From: an uncultured Clostridia bacterium
GTDB taxonomy: Bacteria > Bacillota > Clostridia > TANB77 > CAG-508
Assembly (NCBI GenBank): GCA_947623615.1
Contig: CANQHH010000055.1
Coordinates: 1 to 8,277 of the forward strand
Direction of reading: 5' to 3'
DNA: 8,277 nucleotides
Made by a program: the position numbers and the translations under genes. A model generated the notes under the pieces. The model worked only from the letters and a program-made list of their open reading frames with translations. It had not been told where the DNA came from and made no database searches. Positions 1 through 5,649 of the stretch are shown piece by piece (position 1 is the first letter of the stretch; every line of letters starts with the position of its first letter).

Positions 1-288
1 GTATTTCATAAATTAAGTCAAGAAGATATTAGACAAATTATTGACATTATGCTAAATCAGGTTCAAAATAGATTGAAATTGCAAGATATTAATATAGAAT
101 TTGATGATACAGTTAAAGATTTTATTGCAAATAAGGGAATTGATGTTAATTATGGGGCTCGTCCACTAAGAAGAGCAATACAAAGTAACATAGAAGATAG
201 AATAGCAGAATATATATTAGATGGAGTTATTAAGCCTAAGAAAAAGATAAAATTAATAGCAGAAGAAGATGATATAAAAATAGGATAA
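1..288 (+). CDS. clpC: Clp AAA+ ATPase, ClpC-like, C-terminal fragment (5' end outside window)
   Basis: The frame is open from the first base and ends at TAA 286-288, giving 95 visible residues. It starts at VFHKLSQEDI, matching the start of the C-terminal small subdomain of the second AAA+ module of class I Clp/Hsp100 ATPases. It then carries the family signature NYGARPLRRAIQ (sensor-2 arginine region) and IEDRIAEYILDG. The 'RRAIQ..IED..AE.IL.G' form fits ClpC better than ClpB, which usually has an 'IE.PLA' form; this assignment is by family knowledge only. ClpC unfolds proteins and feeds them to the ClpP protease in the cytoplasm. The ATG at 49 is an internal Met, not a start. The N-terminal domains and Walker motifs lie upstream of the window, so they cannot be checked. 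The next gene begins 11 bases after the stop, suggesting co-transcription. Confidence 0.85.
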   Translation, partial: VFHKLSQEDIRQIIDIMLNQVQNRLKLQDINIEFDDTVKDFIANKGIDVNYGARPLRRAIQSNIEDRIAEYILDGVIKPKKKIKLIAEEDDIKIG

Positions 289-299
289 GTGGAGGAATT

Positions 300-2912
300 A
301 TGTTAGAGTTAAAGAAAATTACTAAAACTTATGAGAGCGGAGATGAAAAAGTAGAAGCCCTAAAAGGTGTAAGTATACAGTTTAGGGAATCGGAATTTGT
401 ATCTATATTAGGGCAAAGTGGTTGTGGAAAGACCACTCTGCTTAATATTATAGGTGGCTTAGACAGATATACAACAGGAGATTTAATTATTAACGGTAAA
501 TCAACTAAAGACTTTAAAGACAGAGATTGGGATGCTTATAGAAATTATTCTGTAGGGTTTGTTTTTCAAAGCTATAATTTAATTAGCCATCAAACTGTAC
601 TTTCAAATGTAGAACTTGCATTAACAATTTCAGGTGTTTCTAAAAAAGAGAGAAAAGCAAGAGCAATAAAGGCTTTAGAAGAAGTTGGATTAAAAGATCA
701 AATACATAAAAAGCCAAATCAGTTATCAGGTGGACAAATGCAAAGGGTTGCTATAGCAAGGGCTTTAGTAAATAATCCAGATATAATTCTAGCAGATGAA
801 CCAACTGGAGCATTAGATACAAAAACAAGTGTCCAAGTAATGGAAATTTTAAAGAAAATTTCAAAAAATAAATTGATTATTATGGTAACTCATAATCCAG
901 AACTAGCAGAAAAATATTCTAGTAGAATTATTAGAATTTTAGATGGACAGATTACAGATGATTCTAATCCATACAATGAACCTAAGAAAGAAACTGAGGA
1001 AAAGTCTAAAGAAAAAAGAAAAACATCTATGAAATTTTTTACAGCTTTTAGATTAAGTTTGAATAATCTTATGACTAAAAAGGGTAGAACTATTTTAACA
1101 TCCTTTGCAGGAAGTATAGGAATAATAGGAATTGCTTTAATTCTAGCAATTTCAACAGGAGTACAAAATTACATTGATAGGGTGGAAGAAGAGACACTGT
1201 CATCGTATCCTATAACAATAGAGCAATCTACTATAGATATGTCAAGCATGGTGGAAAATCTAATGGGAGAAGGTGAAGATGATGGTACCGAAAGAGAAGA
1301 TGGAAAAATATATTCTTCAGATATTATGAACGAATTGCTAACAACATTATCAAGTAAAGTTGAAACAAATAACTTGAAGGAGTTAAAGAAATATATTGAG
1401 GAAACCGATAATGAAATAAAAAATAATAGTAATAGTATACAATATAGTTATAATTTGAATATTAATTTATATAAACCTGATACTAAAGATGGCATTGTTA
1501 GAGTAAATCCAAGTACTGTAATGGATGCTATGGGAATGGGAGATTTGTTAGATGCTAGAAACAACGCTAGTTTTATGGGAATAACAGCATCACCAGCAAT
1601 GACAAGTCAAAATGATGTATGGACAGAAATGTTAGATAATGAAGATTTATTGAAATCACAATATGACCTACTTGCAGGAAAGTGGCCTAGCAAATATAAT
1701 GAAGTTGTTTTAATAGTAGGTGACAATAATGAAATAAGCGATTATGCACTATATAGTTTAGGATTGAAAGACCAAGATGAAATTAAAGAAAAATTAGACG
1801 ACATAGAAGATGGAAAGGAAATAAAAGAATCCAAAAGCACATCTTATACATACGATGAAATTTTAGATTTATCATATAAACTAATTTTAAATTCAGATTA
1901 TTACAAAAAGGAAAATGGAGTTTGGCTAGATAAATCTGAAGATGAGAAGTTTATGAAAGATAAAATAAAGAAGGCAGAGGAAATTAAGGTAGTTGGAATT
2001 ATAAGACAAAATGAGCAATCAGTTGCAATGGGAATGACAGGAGGAATAGGATATACAAAAGAATTGAAAGAATATGTTATAAATAAGTCTAACAAAACTG
2101 AAATTGTAAAAGAGCAAAAAAAGGATAAAGATACTAACATTTTTTCAGGATTGAAATTCCCAACTGAAGAAGAAAAAAATAAAACTTTTGATTATAATTC
2201 TTTATCAGATGAACAAAAATTTGCAATGACACAATTAAGTAGTGAACAAATTGCAGAACTTATGGAAGTATATTCAGAAAATAAAAATGCAAGTTATGAA
2301 GGAAATTTGGAGAAATTAGGTGCAATAAACTTAAAAGATCCATCATCTATAAACATATATCCAAAAGATTTTGATTCAAAAGATAGAATATCGCAGGCAA
2401 TAGAAGATTATAACCAGATGCAAAAAGATAAAGGCAAAGAGGAAAATACAATAAATTATACAGATATAATAGGTGTTATGATGAAATCTGTAAGTCAGAT
2501 TATAAACACAATTAGTTATGTGTTGATTGCATTTGTTGCAATTTCATTGATTGTTTCATCTATAATGATAGGAATTATAACATATATTTCTGTATTAGAG
2601 AGAACGAAAGAAATTGGTATATTAAGAGCAATAGGTGCATCTAAAAAGGATATTTCAAGAGTGTTTAATGCTGAAACCTTAATTATAGGTCTGATATCAG
2701 GATTAATAGGTATTGGAGTAACGGTATTACTTACAATTCCAATAAATAATATTATTTATTCAATAACAGGAGTTACAATAACGACAACAGTACCTTTTGT
2801 GGCTGGAGTAGCATTAGTTATAATTAGTGTTATTTTAACAATTATTGGAGGTTTAATACCAGCTAAACTAGCAAGCAAAAAAGATCCTGTTATAGCATTA
2901 AGAACAGAATAA
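300..2912 (+). CDS. Fused ABC transporter ATPase/FtsX-type permease (MacB-like architecture)
   Basis: This 870-residue protein has an N-terminal ABC ATPase: Walker A GQSGCGKTT (38-46), Q-loop Q90, signature LSGGQ (142-146), Walker B IILADEP (162-168) and H-loop H198. The ATPase is of the MacB/LolD type ('ADEPTGALD'). A charged linker (about 225-243) leads to a first membrane segment (about 266-288), then a large, mainly hydrophilic and probably extracellular region (about 289-732). Three C-terminal membrane segments follow (about 733-762, 792-815, 830-853). The FtsX signature ERTKEIGILRAIGASKKDI lies at 767-785. This is the fused mechanotransmission-type (type VII) ABC order; such proteins move or release antimicrobials, lipoproteins or peptides, or signal across the membrane. 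The substrate here is unknown. The start is fixed by GGAGG at 291-295, five bases before ATG. The roughly 440-residue extracellular part is much longer than in Gram-negative MacB (whole protein about 650 residues). No adaptor or peptidase partner gene is visible. Confidence 0.9.
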   Translation: MLELKKITKTYESGDEKVEALKGVSIQFRESEFVSILGQSGCGKTTLLNIIGGLDRYTTGDLIINGKSTKDFKDRDWDAYRNYSVGFVFQSYNLISHQTVLSNVELALTISGVSKKERKARAIKALEEVGLKDQIHKKPNQLSGGQMQRVAIARALVNNPDIILADEPTGALDTKTSVQVMEILKKISKNKLIIMVTHNPELAEKYSSRIIRILDGQITDDSNPYNEPKKETEEKSKEKRKTSMKFFTAFRLSLNNLMTKKGRTILTSFAGSIGIIGIALILAISTGVQNYIDRVEEETLSSYPITIEQSTIDMSSMVENLMGEGEDDGTEREDGKIYSSDIMNELLTTLSSKVETNNLKELKKYIEETDNEIKNNSNSIQYSYNLNINLYKPDTKDGIVRVNPSTVMDAMGMGDLLDARNNASFMGITASPAMTSQNDVWTEMLDNEDLLKSQYDLLAGKWPSKYNEVVLIVGDNNEISDYALYSLGLKDQDEIKEKLDDIEDGKEIKESKSTSYTYDEILDLSYKLILNSDYYKKENGVWLDKSEDEKFMKDKIKKAEEIKVVGIIRQNEQSVAMGMTGGIGYTKELKEYVINKSNKTEIVKEQKKDKDTNIFSGLKFPTEEEKNKTFDYNSLSDEQKFAMTQLSSEQIAELMEVYSENKNASYEGNLEKLGAINLKDPSSINIYPKDFDSKDRISQAIEDYNQMQKDKGKEENTINYTDIIGVMMKSVSQIINTISYVLIAFVAISLIVSSIMIGIITYISVLERTKEIGILRAIGASKKDISRVFNAETLIIGLISGLIGIGVTVLLTIPINNIIYSITGVTITTTVPFVAGVALVIISVILTIIGGLIPAKLASKKDPVIALRTE

Positions 2913-2967
2913 AAAAAACGAATTTTGCAATATGTACAGGTTTAGGAAATATAACTTTGTTGCATAG

Positions 2968-3007
2968 AAAAATAAAAAACACGAATACAGCCGTGTTTTT
3001 TATTTTT
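2968..3007 (+). terminator. Intrinsic terminator after the ABC transporter gene
   Basis: An A-rich arm (2968-2983, ending AAAAAACACG) pairs without a break with 2992-3007 (starting CGTGTTTTTT), leaving an 8-base loop AATACAGC. The top of the stem is GC-containing and the 3' arm is a U-tract, as expected for a Rho-independent terminator. The matching A-run on the 5' side means it could act in both directions. It lies 55 bases after the transporter stop and directly before the next promoter. Confidence 0.85.
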
Positions 3008-3013
3008 TCGAAT

Positions 3014-3042
3014 TTGACAAAAATAATAAAAAATAGTATAAT
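3014..3042 (+). promoter_or_regulatory. Consensus sigma-A promoter for rnj
   Basis: TTGACA at 3014-3019 and TATAAT at 3037-3042 are both perfect consensus hexamers separated by the optimal 17 bases. Transcription should begin near 3049, leaving a leader of about 245 nt before the rnj start. No gene lies between the promoter and rnj, so rnj is the evident target. Confidence 0.85.
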
Positions 3043-3048
3043 TGTTAG

Positions 3049-3295
3049 CAGTTGTTACCAAAATAGGTAAAGAAGAGATTTATATATGAAATTAATATAA
3101 AAAAATTAAGAGATTATAAATTATGGAACGGAAAATTATAAAAGTATTTTTTAGTGTATAGTATGTTTAAAGGGCGATTATTAAACATATTAGTTTTTGT
3201 GATATTTTTATAAAATTTTTAAGTAGTTTATGATATTAAACTACTTTTTCTATTTAGTAATCATATATAAATTAAAATATAGAAAGGAAGGGAAA
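3049..3295 (+). promoter_or_regulatory. Long structured 5' leader of rnj with possible attenuator hairpin
   Basis: The leader has no convincing gene but three inverted repeats. A small hairpin lies close to the predicted RNA 5' end (TTACC 3055-3059 with GGTAA 3066-3070). A larger hairpin pairs 3159-3170 with 3181-3192 around a loop containing AGGGCG, with one G-U pair. A third perfect 10-bp hairpin (AAGTAGTTTA 3221-3230 with TAAACTACTT 3237-3246, 6-base loop) is followed by T's and looks like a weak terminator 50 bases before the rnj start codon. Two tiny frames (3123-3161, 12 codons; 3163-3213, 16 codons) lack good ribosome binding sites, so I do not call them genes. Control of rnj at this leader is inference; no known riboswitch or T-box core motif was recognised. 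Confidence 0.5.
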
Positions 3296-5161
3296 ATGAG
3301 CGAGAAGAAAAATAACAATGAGAGCGTAGCAAAAAAAAGAGAAGGAGGTAGAACTAGCAGAGGAAAAGCTGATAAGAAGGTAGAGACAGCACAAAATGTT
3401 GTATCAGCTGAGAAGCAATCAAGGAGAGGTAAAAGTGATAAACTAATGGAAGAGAGGAGAAAAATTCCTAGAAGAACAAACACATCTCCAAAATTTGAAT
3501 TTAAAAAAGATAATTTAAAAATTATTCCATTAGGTGGATTAGATGAAATAGGTAAGAATATAACAGTTTTTGAATATGATAATGAAATTGTTTTAGTAGA
3601 TTGCGGATTAGAATTTCCAGAAGATGATATGTTAGGTGTAGATTTAGTAATACCTGATATAACATATTTGGAAAAGAATAAAGAGAAAATAAAGGGATTA
3701 GTAATTACACATGGTCATGAGGACCATATAGGCTCTATACCATATATATTAAGGCAAATTAATATACCAATTTATGCAACTAAGTTAACACTTGGTTTAA
3801 TAAAAAATAAATTAGAAGAGCATAAATTACTTTCAAGTACTAAATTAGTAACTGTTGAGCAAGGGCAAACAGTTCATTTTGGAAATATTAGAGTTGAATT
3901 TATAACAAGTAACCATAGTATACCTGATTCAGTAATGTTAGCAATTCATACTCCAGTTGGTACAGTACTTCATACAGGAGATTTTAAAATAGATTATACT
4001 CCAATAGATGATCAAATGATGGATTTAGGTAGAATTGCAGAATTAGGAAATAAAGGTATTTTGGCATTACTTTCAGATAGTACAAATGCAGAAAGAAAAG
4101 GTTTTACTATGTCTGAGAGTTCTGTAGGAGAGGTTTTTGATAAACTATTTTTAAATAATAGGAAAAGAATAGTTGTTGCAACATTTGCATCAAATGTTCA
4201 TAGAGTTCAGCAAATAGTAAATTCTGCTGTGAAAAATGGTAGAAAAATAGCAGTTTGTGGTAGAAGTATGATAAATATGATTGAAACATCTAAAGAGTTA
4301 GGGTATATTAAAGCACCAGAAAACATATTTATTGATATTGATATGATAAAAAATTATACAGATGAGCAATTAGTAATTATTACTACAGGAAGTCAAGGTG
4401 AAACTATGTCTGCATTAACAAGAATGGCTGCAGGAGAGCATAAAAAAGTAGTTATAACACCAAATGATATGGTAATAATATCAGCTAATCCAATACCTGG
4501 TAATGAAAAATTAGTTTCAAATGTTATAAATGATTTAATGCAAATTGGAGCAGAAGTTATATATAATGCTTTAGAGGATATACATGTTTCAGGACATGCA
4601 TGTCAAGAAGAGCAAAAATTAATATTAGCACTTGCAAGACCAAAGTTTTTTATACCAGTTCATGGGGAATACAGACAATTGAGAGCTCATGCGGAAACAG
4701 CTAAAAAGATGGGAATTCCGCCAGAAAATATATTTTTATTAAAAAATGGTAAAGTATTAGAATTAAATAAAAAAGAGGCTAAAATCACTACTTCAGTACC
4801 AGCAGGAAAAATATTAGTTGATGGTTTAGGTATAGGTGACGTAGGAAATATAGTTTTAAGAGATAGACAACATTTATCTCAAGATGGATTAATAGTTATT
4901 GTAATGACAATGGATTCAAGTACAGGAGAGATAGTTTCAGGACCTGATGTGGTATCAAGAGGTTTTGTTTATGTTAGAGAATCTGAAAATTTAATGGAAG
5001 ATGTAAAAAGAGAAATACGAAATGAAGTTAGAGCATTTGAAGAATATGGAGTACGTGACTGGGCAACAATAAAAACTACTTTAAAAGATAGTTTAAGAGA
5101 TTATATTTTCCAAAAAACAAAACGTAACCCAATGATTTTGCCAATAATAATGGAAGTTTAA
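3296..5161 (+). CDS. rnj: Ribonuclease J (beta-CASP metallo-beta-lactamase RNase)
   Basis: The 621-residue product is a cytoplasmic RNase J, an endonuclease and 5'-to-3' exonuclease central to mRNA decay and RNA maturation in Firmicutes. Visible signs are IIPLGGLDEIGKN (76-88), the zinc motif THGHEDHIG (138-146), further metal-site segments SNHSIPDS (205-212) and HTGDFK (226-231), the beta-CASP segments DSTNAE (261-266) and ATFASNVHRVQQ (295-306), HVSGHA (430-435) and PVHGEYR (454-460). The C-terminal RNase J domain follows. The start at 3296 is preferred because AAAGGAAGGG (3283-3292) sits just upstream. An in-frame ATG at 3230 lies inside a hairpin, has no ribosome binding site and would add a hydrophobic stretch. 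From 3296 there remain about 70 Lys/Arg/Ser-rich, probably disordered residues before the catalytic core, which Bacillus subtilis RNase J1 (555 residues) lacks. The gene appears monocistronic. Confidence 0.95.
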   Translation: MSEKKNNNESVAKKREGGRTSRGKADKKVETAQNVVSAEKQSRRGKSDKLMEERRKIPRRTNTSPKFEFKKDNLKIIPLGGLDEIGKNITVFEYDNEIVLVDCGLEFPEDDMLGVDLVIPDITYLEKNKEKIKGLVITHGHEDHIGSIPYILRQINIPIYATKLTLGLIKNKLEEHKLLSSTKLVTVEQGQTVHFGNIRVEFITSNHSIPDSVMLAIHTPVGTVLHTGDFKIDYTPIDDQMMDLGRIAELGNKGILALLSDSTNAERKGFTMSESSVGEVFDKLFLNNRKRIVVATFASNVHRVQQIVNSAVKNGRKIAVCGRSMINMIETSKELGYIKAPENIFIDIDMIKNYTDEQLVIITTGSQGETMSALTRMAAGEHKKVVITPNDMVIISANPIPGNEKLVSNVINDLMQIGAEVIYNALEDIHVSGHACQEEQKLILALARPKFFIPVHGEYRQLRAHAETAKKMGIPPENIFLLKNGKVLELNKKEAKITTSVPAGKILVDGLGIGDVGNIVLRDRQHLSQDGLIVIVMTMDSSTGEIVSGPDVVSRGFVYVRESENLMEDVKREIRNEVRAFEEYGVRDWATIKTTLKDSLRDYIFQKTKRNPMILPIIMEV

Positions 5162-5169
5162 CAAAAAGC

Positions 5170-5226
5170 AGGAATATCAAGATCTTGAGGACTTGGTATT
5201 CCTTATTGGTTACCCTTTTGTGACCA
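5170..5226 (+). terminator. Two adjacent hairpins after rnj, possible terminator
   Basis: AGGAATATCAAG (5170-5181) pairs over 12 positions with CTTGGTATTCCT (5192-5203), one G-U pair, loop of 10. A second stem of 7 pairs follows directly: TGGTTAC (5207-5213) with GTGACCA (5220-5226), loop CCTTTT. They lie 9 bases after the rnj stop, where a terminator is expected, but there is no clean U-tract after either stem. They may act instead as a 3'-end block or as an inefficient terminator. Confidence 0.45.
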
Positions 5227-5243
5227 CGAAATTGAAATTTTTA

Positions 5244-5272
5244 TTGACAAAAGTAACAACTTAAGGTAATAT
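5244..5272 (+). promoter_or_regulatory. Promoter of the trp leader/trpB2-trpS operon
   Basis: A perfect TTGACA at 5244-5249 is followed after 17 bases by TAATAT (5267-5272), a 4-of-6 match to the -10 box. Transcription would begin near 5279, about 28 bases before the leader peptide start. A perfect TATAAT at 5278-5283 is too far (28 bases) from the -35 box to be its partner. Confidence 0.7.
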
Positions 5273-5306
5273 ATTAATATAATAGATTAAAGATTGGAGA
5301 GAAAAA

Positions 5307-5384
5307 ATGATTAATATAGCTAATTTAAAATTAAATAATTGGCAACTAGTATGGGAAAAATTTAAAATCACCCATACTAATTAA
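5307..5384 (+). CDS. trpL: Trp-codon leader peptide of the attenuator
   Basis: A 25-codon ORF with GGAGAG (5296-5301) five bases before ATG. It begins MINIANLK and contains NNWQLVWEKF, so Trp codons are at positions 12 (5340-5342) and 16 (5352-5354), ending at TAA 5382-5384. Two Trp codons in 25, just ahead of terminator-forming repeats and upstream of trpB and trpS, is the hallmark of a ribosome-stalling leader peptide. The second Trp codon lies inside RNA segment 1, and the stop codon lies just after segment 2, the classical geometry. The peptide itself probably has no function; its translation is the sensor. The name follows the E. coli analogue by role, not by sequence similarity. Confidence 0.82.
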   Translation: MINIANLKLNNWQLVWEKFKITHTN

Positions 5385-5457
5385 TCATGCTATAAATTTT
5401 ATTATAAAAATAGCACAAGTATAGGTGATAATTAAATACCTATACTTGTGTTTTTTT
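5347..5457 (+). promoter_or_regulatory. Ribosome-mediated tryptophan attenuator (segments 1-4)
   Basis: Segment 1 TAGTATGGG (5347-5355) pairs perfectly with segment 2 CCCATACTA (5371-5379). Segment 2, extended to 5368-5378, pairs with segment 3 (5418-5428) at 10 of 11 positions, the exception being a C/A mismatch at 5373/5423. Segment 3 (5414-5426) pairs perfectly with segment 4 (5438-5450) to form the terminator. A ribosome stalled at either Trp codon covers segment 1 and frees segment 2 to pair with 3, blocking the terminator. A ribosome that reaches the stop codon covers segment 2, so 3:4 forms. With no translation, 1:2 and 3:4 form and transcription stops. No T-box core (AGGGTGG-type) or run of spaced GAG/TAG triplets for TRAP is seen. 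The mechanism is inferred from sequence. Confidence 0.8.
5414..5457 (+). terminator. Attenuator terminator T1 (segments 3:4)
   Basis: A perfect 13-bp inverted repeat, CACAAGTATAGGT (5414-5426) and ACCTATACTTGTG (5438-5450), has an 11-base loop and is followed directly by seven T's (5451-5457). This is a textbook Rho-independent terminator placed between the leader peptide and the structural genes, so it should be conditional. Confidence 0.9.
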
Positions 5458-5504
5458 GTATAAATTTTAGAATAATTTCTCAAATTAATCTTTAAAAAAT
5501 ATAT

Positions 5505-5549
5505 AAAAACAGGAGTATAAATAATTGTTATACTTCTGTTTTTGTTTTT
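5505..5549 (+). terminator. Second tandem terminator-like hairpin T2 (segments 5:6)
   Basis: AAAAACAGGAGTATAA (5505-5520) pairs along all 16 positions, with one G-U pair, with TTATACTTCTGTTTTT (5528-5543); the loop is 7 bases, and G plus five T's follow (to 5549). It resembles T1: both 3' arms contain TATACTT, then TG, then T's. Its 5' arm can instead pair with the 3' arm of T1, so it may be a conditional second stop or a backup for leakage past T1. The AGGAGG of the next small ORF begins immediately after the T-run. Confidence 0.75.
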
Positions 5550-5560
5550 AGGAGGAAATT

Positions 5561-5614
5561 ATGGAACAAGAAAATTTCATTAAGAATCAATACAAATTGC
5601 ATTGGTGTAAATAA
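5561..5614 (+). CDS. Small ORF with one Trp codon between attenuator and trpB2
   Basis: A 17-codon frame (MEQENFIK...LHWCK) begins five bases after a perfect AGGAGG (5550-5555), the strongest ribosome binding site of this operon. It ends at TAA 5612-5614, 35 bases before the trpB2 start. The Trp codon (5603-5605) is third from the end. No family is recognised. It lies after both terminators, so it cannot drive them in the classical way. It could adjust entry of ribosomes to trpB2, be a second stalling sensor, or be a decayed gene start. The ribosome binding site makes translation likely; any function is unknown. Confidence 0.45.
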   Translation: MEQENFIKNQYKLHWCK

Positions 5615-5649
5615 TGATATAAAAATAAAGAATGAAAGGAAGATATATT

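Noticed and set aside
40..45. TTGACA resembling a -35 box inside the Clp gene
   Set aside because: It lies in coding sequence, no good -10 box stands 16-18 bases downstream, and the hexamer is expected by chance in AT-rich DNA.
1901..2140. Minus-strand open frame opposite the transporter
   Set aside because: It lies wholly within a well-supported gene, lacks domain sense and reads as the Ser/Phe-rich antisense of Lys/Glu-rich coding sequence. The same holds for minus-strand frames at 3250-3483, 4107-4289, 5712-6034, 7506-7769 and 7793-7984.
3123..3213. Two tiny frames in the rnj leader (12 and 16 codons)
   Set aside because: Neither has a convincing ribosome binding site, and frames this short are expected by chance. 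They are mentioned only in the leader entry.
3230..3295. Upstream in-frame ATG that would lengthen RNase J by 22 residues
   Set aside because: The ATG sits in the 5' arm and loop of a terminator-like hairpin with no ribosome binding site, whereas ATG 3296 has AAAGGAAGGG just upstream.
5279..5460. TRAP-binding site of Bacillus type
   Set aside because: There is no run of about eleven GAG/TAG triplets at regular spacing.
5279..5649. T-box riboswitch for tryptophan genes
   Set aside because: I find no AGGGTGG-type T-box core in the 5' side of the antiterminator, and the leader is too short and differently built. The Trp-codon leader peptide explains the structure better.
5632..5649. Alternative trpB2 start six codons upstream
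   Set aside because: It lacks a ribosome binding site and itself contains the AAAGGAAG that fits the ATG at 5650.
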